Source of the DNA: CAYGGE01 sp966250865
GTDB taxonomy: Bacteria > Patescibacteriota > UBA1384 > CAYGGE01
Length of the DNA: 37,039 bases
Assembly: GCA_966250865.1 (NCBI GenBank)
Contig: CBINIT010000007.1
Span: 1-37,039 of the forward strand
Direction: 5' to 3'
Shown: positions 16,882 to 24,100 of the stretch, piece after piece
How the letters are laid out: the number at the start of each line of letters is the position of its first letter
How positions within the stretch are numbered: the stretch's first letter is position 1
Notes under the pieces: generated by a model
Told to the model about the DNA's origin: nothing
Database searches by the model: none
What the model saw: only the letters and a program-made list of their open reading frames with translations
Translations under genes and position numbers: made by a program

Positions 16882-17426
16882 CTCTGTACTTCTTTGACTC
16901 GATCACAGATAGCGCCTACTACCTGTTCAAGACTTAAGGCTGATGTATCAAATACCCAGTCGATCCCCTGGTGGTTGGTAATATCGATACCGTAGAGCTG
17001 TTTGTAGTGTTCAATCAGCTCGGTATCATACTGGGCAAGACCTGCCTTAGTGCTGTCATGACGACCTTCAAAACGCTGGGCTCGTGCTTCATAGCTTGGG
17101 TCGAGCCATATCTTAAAGTCAATTGTTGGCTGCTCAAGCCCTAAAGTTTTATAGATTCGAGTGTCGTCCAGCCAACACGCCAAGTCACTGGCTACCACTC
17201 CGCTTTCGTGGAGGTGAAAGAACTCAACCTGTTGCGTGTCCATCATGCGATCTATCGAGGGGTCGTTCTTCTTTGCTTGGCTGTGAATATATTCAAAGTC
17301 GACTTGCATGTCGGCGGCTAAGGTTCGTAAGGTGTACATATTAAGCGGAATACCAAGCTGCTCACTTACCCCTTGAGCGGTAGAGGTGGTTCCAGCACTC
17401 CCTAATCCAGAGATAGCAATTTTCAT
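16878..17426 (-). CDS. Cytidylate-kinase-like P-loop protein
   Basis: The 182-aa protein starts MKIAISGLGSAGTTSTAQGV. The phosphate loop has the form G-x4-G-T-T, with Thr where Lys is usual in GxxxxGK[ST]. From memory, archaeal-type cytidylate kinases share such a GTTT-like loop, so this fits the Cytidylate_kin2 group rather than a broken enzyme. ASDLACWLDDTRIYKT resembles the NMP-binding part, IWLDPSYEARAQRFEGR the lid region. Role: probably phosphorylation of CMP/dCMP or a related small molecule. It is the last gene of the minus-strand operon, three bases after the nucleotidyltransferase-like gene. The substrate is unproven. Confidence 0.72.
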   Translation of the reverse strand: MKIAISGLGSAGTTSTAQGVSEQLGIPLNMYTLRTLAADMQVDFEYIHSQAKKNDPSIDRMMDTQQVEFFHLHESGVVASDLACWLDDTRIYKTLGLEQPTIDFKIWLDPSYEARAQRFEGRHDSTKAGLAQYDTELIEHYKQLYGIDITNHQGIDWVFDTSALSLEQVVGAICDRVKEVQS

Positions 17427-17429
17427 ATA

Positions 17430-17987
17430 CTACTCCCCTATCTTTTCGTTAAGCGTCTTCCAATCAGTTATACCGTGACGTAAAACCGCATCGTAAATTT
17501 TATGGCTGGGAATATCGCTTTTTACCTGGGTACGCTTTGCTTTGAGCGACAGGATATGCTGTCGTGTGTTGTCGGTTAACTTTTTGGTAACAAAGTTTAC
17601 GATATCACGCTCAGCCGGATCTTCTTTCTTGGTAAACCAGATATCGAGCTTCCAATGTCGGTCATGATAGGTATCTTTAAGGCCAAGATAGTAGCCTTCT
17701 GGAAACTCAGGCTTAGAAAAATTGACCCAGTCGTAAAACATATGGCCATTGAAGAAGTTGAGGTCGATCACTTCTTGCAGGGCTGCGACTACCTGCGCTT
17801 TGGTCATATCAGGGTTAATAACTCGAATATCAATATCCGGGTCGTGCATGAGGTTTAGGGCATAGCTTCCAGTGAAACTAACGTCGCCAAACTTACTCAG
17901 AACTTTAATAACGCCACTATCGTTCAGTAGCTGATTGGCATCTTGGCGAAGCTCTCGGGACCGTTGTTCAAGGGTGATATATGGCAT
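17430..17987 (-). CDS. Nucleotidyltransferase-superfamily protein
   Basis: The 185-aa protein shows the polymerase-beta fold signature: FTGSYALNLMHDPDIDIRVI (GS followed by D-x-D) and a third Asp in KLDIWF. These three acids bind the catalytic metals in this superfamily. A helical C-terminal part (HKIYDAVLRHGITDWKTL) follows. I do not recognise a precise family; small-molecule nucleotidyl transfer, tRNA-related or toxin-antitoxin roles all fit. Its ATG overlaps the stop of the Nudix gene (TTAATG), so it is translationally coupled. Confidence 0.75.
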   Translation of the reverse strand: MPYITLEQRSRELRQDANQLLNDSGVIKVLSKFGDVSFTGSYALNLMHDPDIDIRVINPDMTKAQVVAALQEVIDLNFFNGHMFYDWVNFSKPEFPEGYYLGLKDTYHDRHWKLDIWFTKKEDPAERDIVNFVTKKLTDNTRQHILSLKAKRTQVKSDIPSHKIYDAVLRHGITDWKTLNEKIGE

Positions 17988-18427
17988 TAAACCTCTACCT
18001 GGTTAATCTTGTCTGCGTGATGGGCAATATCGAGTTGCGTAATAATCGAGAGTGGTTCGGGTAGCGAATCGAGGGCGAACCAGCCAATAGCGTCACATTT
18101 TTCTGGCTCACAGATCCTCGGTTCTTGTCCCTTTGCTATTTTAGCAAGGAATGTCGTAGCTACCCAGTGCTGATGCTCGTTTGGAATGAGGTGATCTTCT
18201 GCGGGAAACTGTTCAAGGATCTCGATATCGACCCCGTATTCTTCTTTCATCTCCCGACGGACGGCGTCAGCAAGTGTCTCTCCGAGCTCGACACTGCCAC
18301 CCGGAGTCTCCCAGTGGCCGCGTTCGTTTTTCGCCGACAAACTTCGTTTAGAAAGGAAAAGCTCACCTTTGTCGTTAATGATCATGGCTCCAGCAGAAAC
18401 GCCAATGTAGTCAATTCCCTTCTTCAT
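17987..18427 (-). CDS. Nudix hydrolase
   Basis: The 146-aa protein contains a perfect Nudix box, G-x5-E-x7-REUxEExGU: GGSVELGETLADAVRREMKEEYGV begins near residue 42. It cleaves nucleoside diphosphates linked to another group; MutT-like clean-up of damaged nucleotides or ADP-ribose hydrolysis are possible. IGVSAGAMIINDKGELFLSKRS is the usual first strand pair. ATGA overlap with the upstream rluD-like gene. Confidence 0.92.
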   Translation of the reverse strand: MKKGIDYIGVSAGAMIINDKGELFLSKRSLSAKNERGHWETPGGSVELGETLADAVRREMKEEYGVDIEILEQFPAEDHLIPNEHQHWVATTFLAKIAKGQEPRICEPEKCDAIGWFALDSLPEPLSIITQLDIAHHADKINQVEV

Positions 18428-19194
18428 GATGTCTCCATCTTATCTAGCGTCTCTTGAAGGTCGCTGGGCAGCTCGTCAGTTACTTCTACCCTCTCCCCTG
18501 TCTTTGGGTGTTGGAAGGCAAGGTGTTTTGCGTGCAGGAACTGTCGGGTTAAACCAAGCTCTTTCGAGATATTGCGACTGGGTTTTGTCTGGTAGGTCTG
18601 GTCCCCGACCACTGGCCAGCCCTTGTATTTCATATGGACTCGAATCTGGTGCATCCGACCGCTATGGAGGGTAACCTGCACGAGGCTCAGTGGCATGTTT
18701 TGACCCTTGTAACGGTAGCTCCAAGTTTGGAGTGTATGGTAGTCGGTCTTTGCCTCTTTGCCCTTACCAGTGTGACTGACCGCCATCTCGCGACGGTGGT
18801 GTGGGTTTCGGGCAATAAACGTTTCAATACTCCCCTGCCCTGGGTCGGGTTTGCCAAGGACGAGCGAAACGTACTTTTTTACCACTTCTCTACTCTTGAA
18901 AAGGGCTTGGAGCTGTTCTTTTATTTCTGGTGTCTTCGCGATAACCAACAGCCCGGAAGTATCTTTGTCTAAGCGATGGACGATGCCTGGTCGAAAGTAC
19001 AACGGATCGGGGTCATTGGCAAAGGCGGTAACGATCTCTGGTCGTTCAGCTTTTATCCAATCAGTCAGTAAGGCGCTCCCCTCTTCTCGCTGCTCCGCAT
19101 CGGCTTCGTGACCAGCGCCTTCGTGCACAACCATACCTGCTGGTTTACTGACGATAAGCAGGTAAGCATCTTCATATGCTACGGTGACGTTCAT
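18424..19194 (-). CDS. RluD/RluC-type pseudouridine synthase (no S4 domain)
   Basis: This family converts uridine to pseudouridine in rRNA or tRNA. The 256-aa protein has IVSKPAGMVVHEGAG and the catalytic motif GIVHRLDKDTSGLLVIAKT, whose Asp attacks the base. It also has VSLVLGKP, the SLVQVTLHSGRMHQIRVHM segment and FLHAKHLAFQHPKTGE. It lacks the N-terminal S4 domain of full-length RluD, so it is nearer to RluA/TruC length. It overlaps its neighbours by four bases on each side (ATGA). Confidence 0.94.
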   Translation of the reverse strand: MNVTVAYEDAYLLIVSKPAGMVVHEGAGHEADAEQREEGSALLTDWIKAERPEIVTAFANDPDPLYFRPGIVHRLDKDTSGLLVIAKTPEIKEQLQALFKSREVVKKYVSLVLGKPDPGQGSIETFIARNPHHRREMAVSHTGKGKEAKTDYHTLQTWSYRYKGQNMPLSLVQVTLHSGRMHQIRVHMKYKGWPVVGDQTYQTKPSRNISKELGLTRQFLHAKHLAFQHPKTGERVEVTDELPSDLQETLDKMETS

Positions 19195-20093
19195 TGGCCA
19201 ACCTCCTTGAGGATATCGGTCCGGTTGGTTACTCGGATACGTTGGAGCTCAAAAGGTTTTTGGGCAAAATCGATTCCTCTGGCGATGCCTGGCTTCGTAG
19301 TGGTTGCCGTAGTATAGCCAACCTCCTTAGCGATTCGTAATGTTACCTCGTTGTATTTCCCCGATGGGTAGCAAAAACTCACTACTGGCTTACCGAGGAT
19401 AGTTTCAAGCTTTTGTTTGCTTTCAGTGAGCTCAGCTTGCTGACGATCTTCGCCAAGCGCTGCGAGGTTACGATGTTTGACCGTATGCGAGCCAATCTCG
19501 TGACCAGCCATCGCTATCTCTTTTATCTGAGCGGTAGTTACGTAGCGAGGTATATCAAGAAAATCAGTAACGATATAGAACACGCCAACCATTTGTTCCT
19601 GGCTTAGGAGTCGAAATGCCTCAGTATATGCATCGTCGTAGCCGTCGTCAAAAGTTAAGATGACTGGCTTAGGTGGCAGCGGTCGATGGAGATCGTCAAA
19701 GGTGATAGCGGTGTACCCTGCTGTCTTGAGATCGATGAGGTGCTTGAGAAAGGTAGCTGGCGTAACTGAAAGACCGGCGCCAATTTTATCGTTAGGGTCC
19801 GGATTTTCGCGGATGTAGTGGTACATGAGAATAGGAATTGGTTGTTCCGCAGGGAGAGCTGAAAGGTCGATAGGGCTTGGACTGGGAGCCGGATTTACCG
19901 TAGGGAGGCTTTGTATGGCTGGTGTCACACCTGGCTTCGGTGCCTGTGGCGTCTTGGTATTTTTTGGTTCAGTGAAGGCGACGTAGACAACGATCGCTAA
20001 GATACAAAGAATAAGTGAAAGCCAAACTAAAACGCGTGTCGGCAAGGCACCAAGGAGGTTACTCTTCGTCTCGTCATTTGAATGATGTGGCAC
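19191..20093 (-). CDS. Membrane-anchored polysaccharide deacetylase
   Basis: The 300-aa protein starts at GTG and is anchored by one N-terminal helix (about residues 20-42, VLVWLSLILCILAIVVYVAF) followed by a Pro/Thr/Ser linker. The NodB-type domain is clear: PILMYHYIRENPD, AITFDDGYDDAYTEA (the catalytic and metal Asp pair) and IGSHTVKHRNL (H-x3-H metal ligands), then SFCYPSGKYNE. Such enzymes remove acetyl groups from peptidoglycan or other surface glycans outside the membrane. It is the first gene of a five-gene overlapping operon. Upstream there is a possible TATACT -10 near 20128-20133. Confidence 0.92.
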   Translation of the reverse strand: MPHHSNDETKSNLLGALPTRVLVWLSLILCILAIVVYVAFTEPKNTKTPQAPKPGVTPAIQSLPTVNPAPSPSPIDLSALPAEQPIPILMYHYIRENPDPNDKIGAGLSVTPATFLKHLIDLKTAGYTAITFDDLHRPLPPKPVILTFDDGYDDAYTEAFRLLSQEQMVGVFYIVTDFLDIPRYVTTAQIKEIAMAGHEIGSHTVKHRNLAALGEDRQQAELTESKQKLETILGKPVVSFCYPSGKYNEVTLRIAKEVGYTTATTTKPGIARGIDFAQKPFELQRIRVTNRTDILKEVGQ

Positions 20094-20220
20094 AGATATG
20101 TTTCTTCCTAGTGACTGCAGTATATCAGGTTTATTGGCGCCTGAAAACAGGTTTAGTCGACTCCTCGCCTCGTAGCTTCAGATGGATGGGCTTGTGGAAA
20201 AGCTTGCTTGGCTAAAAGGC

Positions 20221-20249
20221 TTGCACTGGAGCGAATTAACTGCTATATT
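20221..20249 (+). promoter_or_regulatory. Promoter of the 94-aa gene
   Basis: TTGCAC (20221-20226), 17 bp, TATATT (20244-20249). Transcription would start near 20256. Confidence 0.7.
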
Positions 20250-20268
20250 GAACCTAACTCACGTACCT

Positions 20269-20302
20269 CTGTTCGCCATTCCCGTTCGGCGAACAGTTTT
20301 TT
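20269..20302 (+). terminator. Intrinsic terminator inside the 5' leader of the 94-aa gene (attenuator)
   Basis: CTGTTCGCC (20269-20277), ten-base loop, GGCGAACAG (20288-20296), then six T. It lies between the promoter and the start codon at 20332. A second hairpin, GGGGC-AGAA-GCCCC (20308-20321), follows, and then the Shine-Dalgarno AGAGG. CCTCTG at the base of the terminator can instead pair with CAGAGG, which contains the Shine-Dalgarno. Confidence 0.8.
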
Positions 20303-20331
20303 GAAGAGGGGCAGAAGCCCCAGAGGCACCT

Positions 20332-20616
20332 ATGGAGTCTGTTCTGACCGCTCGGATGATACCGGGAACTGAGGTTCGACTTGCCAGCTTCGGTAGCTTC
20401 CGCTTCAGCAATGGGGTGGGAATTACCAATCTTGCGGCAGCGCAGTACGCCCTGGAAGAGCTCGCGCATCAAGAAATACTTCCTCATGAGGAGGCAGCGT
20501 TTCGTGCGTGCATCACCAGCGCAACCATCCATACGGAGGAACACACCGTCTTGCTGGTTACTCTCGATGAGAGTCGCCTGCTCGGTCTGGGGATTGTTCC
20601 TCCAGATACCGGCTAG
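20332..20616 (+). CDS. Unknown 94-aa protein
   Basis: The 94-aa soluble protein has a good Shine-Dalgarno (AGAGG, five bases) and its own promoter. The sequence looks like a compact mixed alpha/beta domain: EVRLASFGSFRFSNG, an Ala/Glu-rich helix (AAAQYALEELAHQEILPHEEAAF) and a strand pair HTVLLVTLDESRLLGL. I recognise no family. Transcription must pass an intrinsic terminator in the leader, so expression is probably conditional. A 7-bp palindrome (TAGCCAC-AGT-GTGGCTA, 20614-20630) overlaps its stop, and a 9-bp hairpin (TGAGAGCGG/CCGCTCTCA, 20633-20665) follows. Neither has a T tract. Confidence 0.68.
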   Translation: MESVLTARMIPGTEVRLASFGSFRFSNGVGITNLAAAQYALEELAHQEILPHEEAAFRACITSATIHTEEHTVLLVTLDESRLLGLGIVPPDTG

Positions 20617-20679
20617 CCACAGTGTGGCTACATGAGAGCGGTCAGCTATACGCAGGCCGCTCTCACGCGTTTGGCACTC

Positions 20680-20710
20680 AAAAAAAAGACCGCCTGCTCT
20701 GCAGACGGTC
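20680..20710 (-). terminator. Terminator of the 92-aa gene
   Basis: Minus strand: GACCGTCTGC-AGA-GCAGGCGGTC (ten pairs with one G-U) followed by eight T. Confidence 0.92.
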
Positions 20711-20737
20711 AAATCATACTATTATCCGTAGTCGTTC

Positions 20738-21016
20738 TTATCGTAGCTCTACCTGAAACCCGATGCTGTCGAGGAAATCGCCGATTGCTTGAGCGACGCT
20801 CGGAATGGCTGTGGTGAAAACGACCGACTCACCGAGTCGGAGTTTCCGGAACTTGCCTTCAAGTTCATCTCGATAGTCGGTGTTCCAGAGCGCCGGAATG
20901 CTAGGAAACCGTTCATCCCAGGCGCCGGTCTCACTGTCGCAGTACTCGAGTAGATTGTGGATGCGGTACGGTCCTTCCGCTAGAACGACATCGACCAGGC
21001 CTGTGTGCTTCTTCAT
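20738..21016 (-). CDS. Unknown 92-aa protein under leader-peptide attenuation
   Basis: The 92-aa protein starts at MKKHTGLVDVV; AAAGGAG lies six bases upstream. An upstream in-frame ATG at 21034 overlaps this Shine-Dalgarno and is unlikely. It is acidic and soluble, with a Trp/Tyr-rich middle (SETGAWDERFPSIPALWNTDYRDELEGKF) and a C-terminal helix-strand (VAQAIGDFLDSIGFQVELR). No family recognised. Its leader contains a 20-codon peptide and a terminator/antiterminator pair, so its synthesis is probably switched by ribosome behaviour. It has its own promoter and a strong terminator. Confidence 0.72.
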   Translation of the reverse strand: MKKHTGLVDVVLAEGPYRIHNLLEYCDSETGAWDERFPSIPALWNTDYRDELEGKFRKLRLGESVVFTTAIPSVAQAIGDFLDSIGFQVELR

Positions 21017-21037
21017 AACGAACTCCTTTCGCATACG

Positions 21038-21062
21038 AAAAACAGGCCTGTGAGGCCTGTTA
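21038..21062 (-). terminator. Attenuator terminator upstream of the 92-aa gene
   Basis: Minus strand: AACAGGCCT (21061-21053), loop CAC, AGGCCTGTT (21049-21041), with five T in all reaching 21038. The 5' arm, extended to TAACAGGCCTC, is also perfectly complementary over 11 bases to GAGGCCTGTTA at 21099-21089, so an antiterminator can form. Confidence 0.82.
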
Positions 21063-21087
21063 GTAGGGACGATGGGTATGCTACGCG

Positions 21088-21150
21088 TTAACAGGCCTCG
21101 GCAGAGACCTCGCGGCGGACAATGACTTGTACGTTGGTTAACGTGTGCAT
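21088..21150 (-). CDS. 20-aa leader peptide
   Basis: The peptide is MHTLTNVQVI followed by VRREVSAEAC and a TAA stop. Its ATG is nine bases after the -10 box, so the mRNA has almost no leader and no Shine-Dalgarno. The last three codons and stop (GAG GCC TGT TAA) are the antiterminator strand itself. This is the layout of leader peptides in attenuation-controlled operons such as amino-acid operons and inducible resistance genes. There is no run of one amino acid; Val and the Arg-Arg pair stand out. Translation is inferred from the position only. Confidence 0.55.
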   Translation of the reverse strand: MHTLTNVQVIVRREVSAEAC

Positions 21151-21159
21151 AGTATTCTT

Positions 21160-21188
21160 ACTATAGCTAGTATTTCAGGTTTAAGCAA
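21160..21188 (-). promoter_or_regulatory. Promoter of the leader peptide and 92-aa gene
   Basis: Minus strand: TTGCTT (21183-21188), 17 bp, TATAGT (21160-21165). Confidence 0.72.
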
Positions 21189-21191
21189 ATG

Positions 21192-24100
21192 TTATATATC
21201 GCAAAACTCACAGGCTGGACGGTTTGGATCCTCGATGTGCGGAAACTCTAAGTTTAACATCTGCGCATATACTGTCTTAATCAGCTCTTCGAGATCTTTT
21301 ACCTCTTCTTTGGTGACCTCAAAAATTTCTGTGGTAAAGCGCTCGTCATCATCAACAAAGGCTAGCCCTGTCTCTTTGACTTTGTATGGGAACTGCTTAT
21401 CGAGTTCTGAAAGCATCTGATAGAAAATGAGTTGGCGCTTATAGTCCTCATCGGCAGTCGCCGTCTTCCCTTCAATCTCGTTGCGACTCCGGGCTCGACC
21501 TGTTTTGTAGTCGATGATTCGAACACTATTGGTCGGTCCGTCGAGTAGCTCCAGTTTATCGAGCTTGCCGGTAACGTAGATGTCCCCTGCTTCGCTCGAG
21601 ATAATAATATGGTGTGGATCAAAAGCATATTCCACGGCTACCGTTGGCGTGACCGATCGCAAATGCTGCTCAAAGTAATGGGTCAGCACTGCGGTTCCTT
21701 TGCGGAGGAAGGCCTCAAAGTCGACGGGACTCAGTATCTCTTTCGTAAGCGCGTCGCGAAATGCTTGGAGCAGATAGTCGAGCTCAGGCACGTGCTTGGT
21801 TGCTTTGTGCTGTATGAAAAAGGCCTGCATAGCGGCGTGGATGGCAGTCCCATAGCCTTGGCTGGCACTCTTTGCTGTTGGGATCCGGAGCAAGTTTTTG
21901 TAGAGATACCCTTTTGGACAGTGGAGATAGTTGTTTAAACCCGTTGGTGTGATCGGTTGCTCACGGATGAGCTGACGGAGGTACTCGGCTTCTTGCTCGT
22001 TAAACTGAACCTCTTCAATGGGGCTAAACAAGGTAAGAAGATGGGCGCCGGCCTGGATCTCGCTTGTTTCGGTATCAATCCTCGTAATCCCCTCTTCCCC
22101 GATCTCTGCCAAGAATTGGCTTGGCAACAGCTCTTTGCCATTCTTTCGTTTGGCGTAACTGAGGTAGAGGCACTGTTTAGCTCTGGTGAGAGCGACATAG
22201 AATAGCCGACGGTCATCTTCATTTTTCTCGTCTTTATTCGTGTTGATGTGACTGATGAGGTTAGCTGGCAATTTGAGTGAACTACGGCGGCTGGCATTGC
22301 CCCAATGCTTGTCGATGAGATTTGGCAGGAATACATGCTCAAACTCAAGCCCTTTGGCTTTGTGGGCGGTCATGAGTCGAATGGTTCCCTCCCCTGCTCC
22401 CGTATCGAGTGGTGGTGGGACAAGCTGGATGTGGTTGGAAATTAAGAGGTCAAAGTAGTCGAGTAGTTTCTCAAGGGTAAGGAGAGGGTCCTTAGTGGCG
22501 AGCTTCTTTACTTCGTCGAAAAAGCGGCGCAGTCGATGGAGCCGGTCAATCTTTGTTGATGATTCAAGAATCTGATTCAACAGTCCCGATTCGCGAATAA
22601 CTGCTTCGATAAATTCAGGCATTGAGCTATTCGCACTGGCGACTCGCCAGGCTGCCAGCTGTTGATATCGGCTGGTTACTGCTTCGGTATTGTCGAGCTT
22701 GATCTCGGCAGCTCCTTGGCTAATGGCGTCGAGGGTCTCAATAAGTGTTGCGCGATTTACGGCCCGATAGGCAGTGAGGCGGAGTAAATCTAATTTGTCG
22801 ATATCGGTGAAATCGTAATGCAAGAATTCGAAAACCGCACGAGAATCGAGCGGATCAGCGATCGCTCGAAGCATAGTCAAAATCCGACGAATATCAGTAT
22901 CGACCAAGACATTACTCCCCCGTTCAAGGCTAAAGGCAATATTCAGCCGGCCTAAGAGATCGGCAAAGGCATCGGCTTCGCGGTTTTCTTTGTAGATGAT
23001 AGCGATCTCTTCCGGCACACTCCCCTGCTCTATCAGTTGTTTGATCTTTTGGGCAATCCAATACTGCTCTGTTTCTTGTGAGCTAAATACCGTCAAACTG
23101 ACCGGTGTTACAACATTATCATTCCTGACAGGAGGGGTAGTATCCTGATCGGGAATCGAGTCGCTTTGGAGAACCACCGACCCACGATCCAGAGCGCTAT
23201 CACTTCCGGTCAAGGATGACGGGGTAAATCTTGGATTGCTGGCAATCAGTTCATCGCTAATGCCATCAATATGTCTGGTAATGCGTTCCGTTGCCTGCTC
23301 GATAACCTTATGTGATACATCGAGAATCGTTTGATTCGACCGGTAATTTCGCTGAAGGCTGATGACCCGCATCTCAGGATATTTTCGATAAAAGGCCAGC
23401 ATGTTAGCCATGGAAGCGCCTTGAAAACGGAAGATCGATTGTTTATCGTCTCCTACCACGAAAAGATTAGGACTTTCAAAGAAGTCAGCGACCAGTTCAA
23501 CTAATCGATTCTGTGCACTGTTTGTATCCTGATACTCGTCAACGAGAATATATTGGAACCGTTCTTGGTAATAGGCCTTTAGTTCGGCATCTTCCTCAAG
23601 TTGCTTAACCACAAAGAGGATCATATCGGCGTAGTCATAAAGCCCTTTTTCCAGAAGTTTTTGCTGGTAGGCAGCGTAGATCATTGCGAGCTCGCGACAC
23701 TTTTCTAGTTGTTTGATCTCATCCACCACGGCTGCCTTCATCTTCCCCTTGTGCGCTCCCTTTTCGTGAATGCTCTCAGGGTCGTTTTGCAGCCGATCAA
23801 TCTCGCCAGTTGTTATCTTGGTCAGATCTTGCGGGCTAATATTTTCATTCTTTAAGTCCCCTATCCGACCAATAATCTCGCTGGTGTAGTGATAGGGCGC
23901 CCGAGGTGGTCGAAGATCTTGGAGCTCAAGCGAGTCAATCAATTTTTCGATGATTTCAATCTGCTCGATCTCGTCGATCTGCTCAAGCTCCCTTGCAAAC
24001 TGGAATTTATAGGGAAACTCCGCAATGATACTGTTGGCAAACCCATGAAAGGTGTAGATGCCGACGCCGTAAGCAGCGGGGCCGATGACTGAAACGAGGC

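Noticed and set aside
15542..20093. Recoding of UGA (as Gly or Trp)
   Set aside because: secD, rluD, the deacetylase and the cytidylate-kinase-like genes all end in UGA at the expected family length, so UGA is a stop.
20254..20712. 152-codon minus-strand frame opposite the 94-aa gene
   Set aside because: It crosses the attenuator and several hairpins of the plus-strand gene and includes the terminator of the 92-aa gene.
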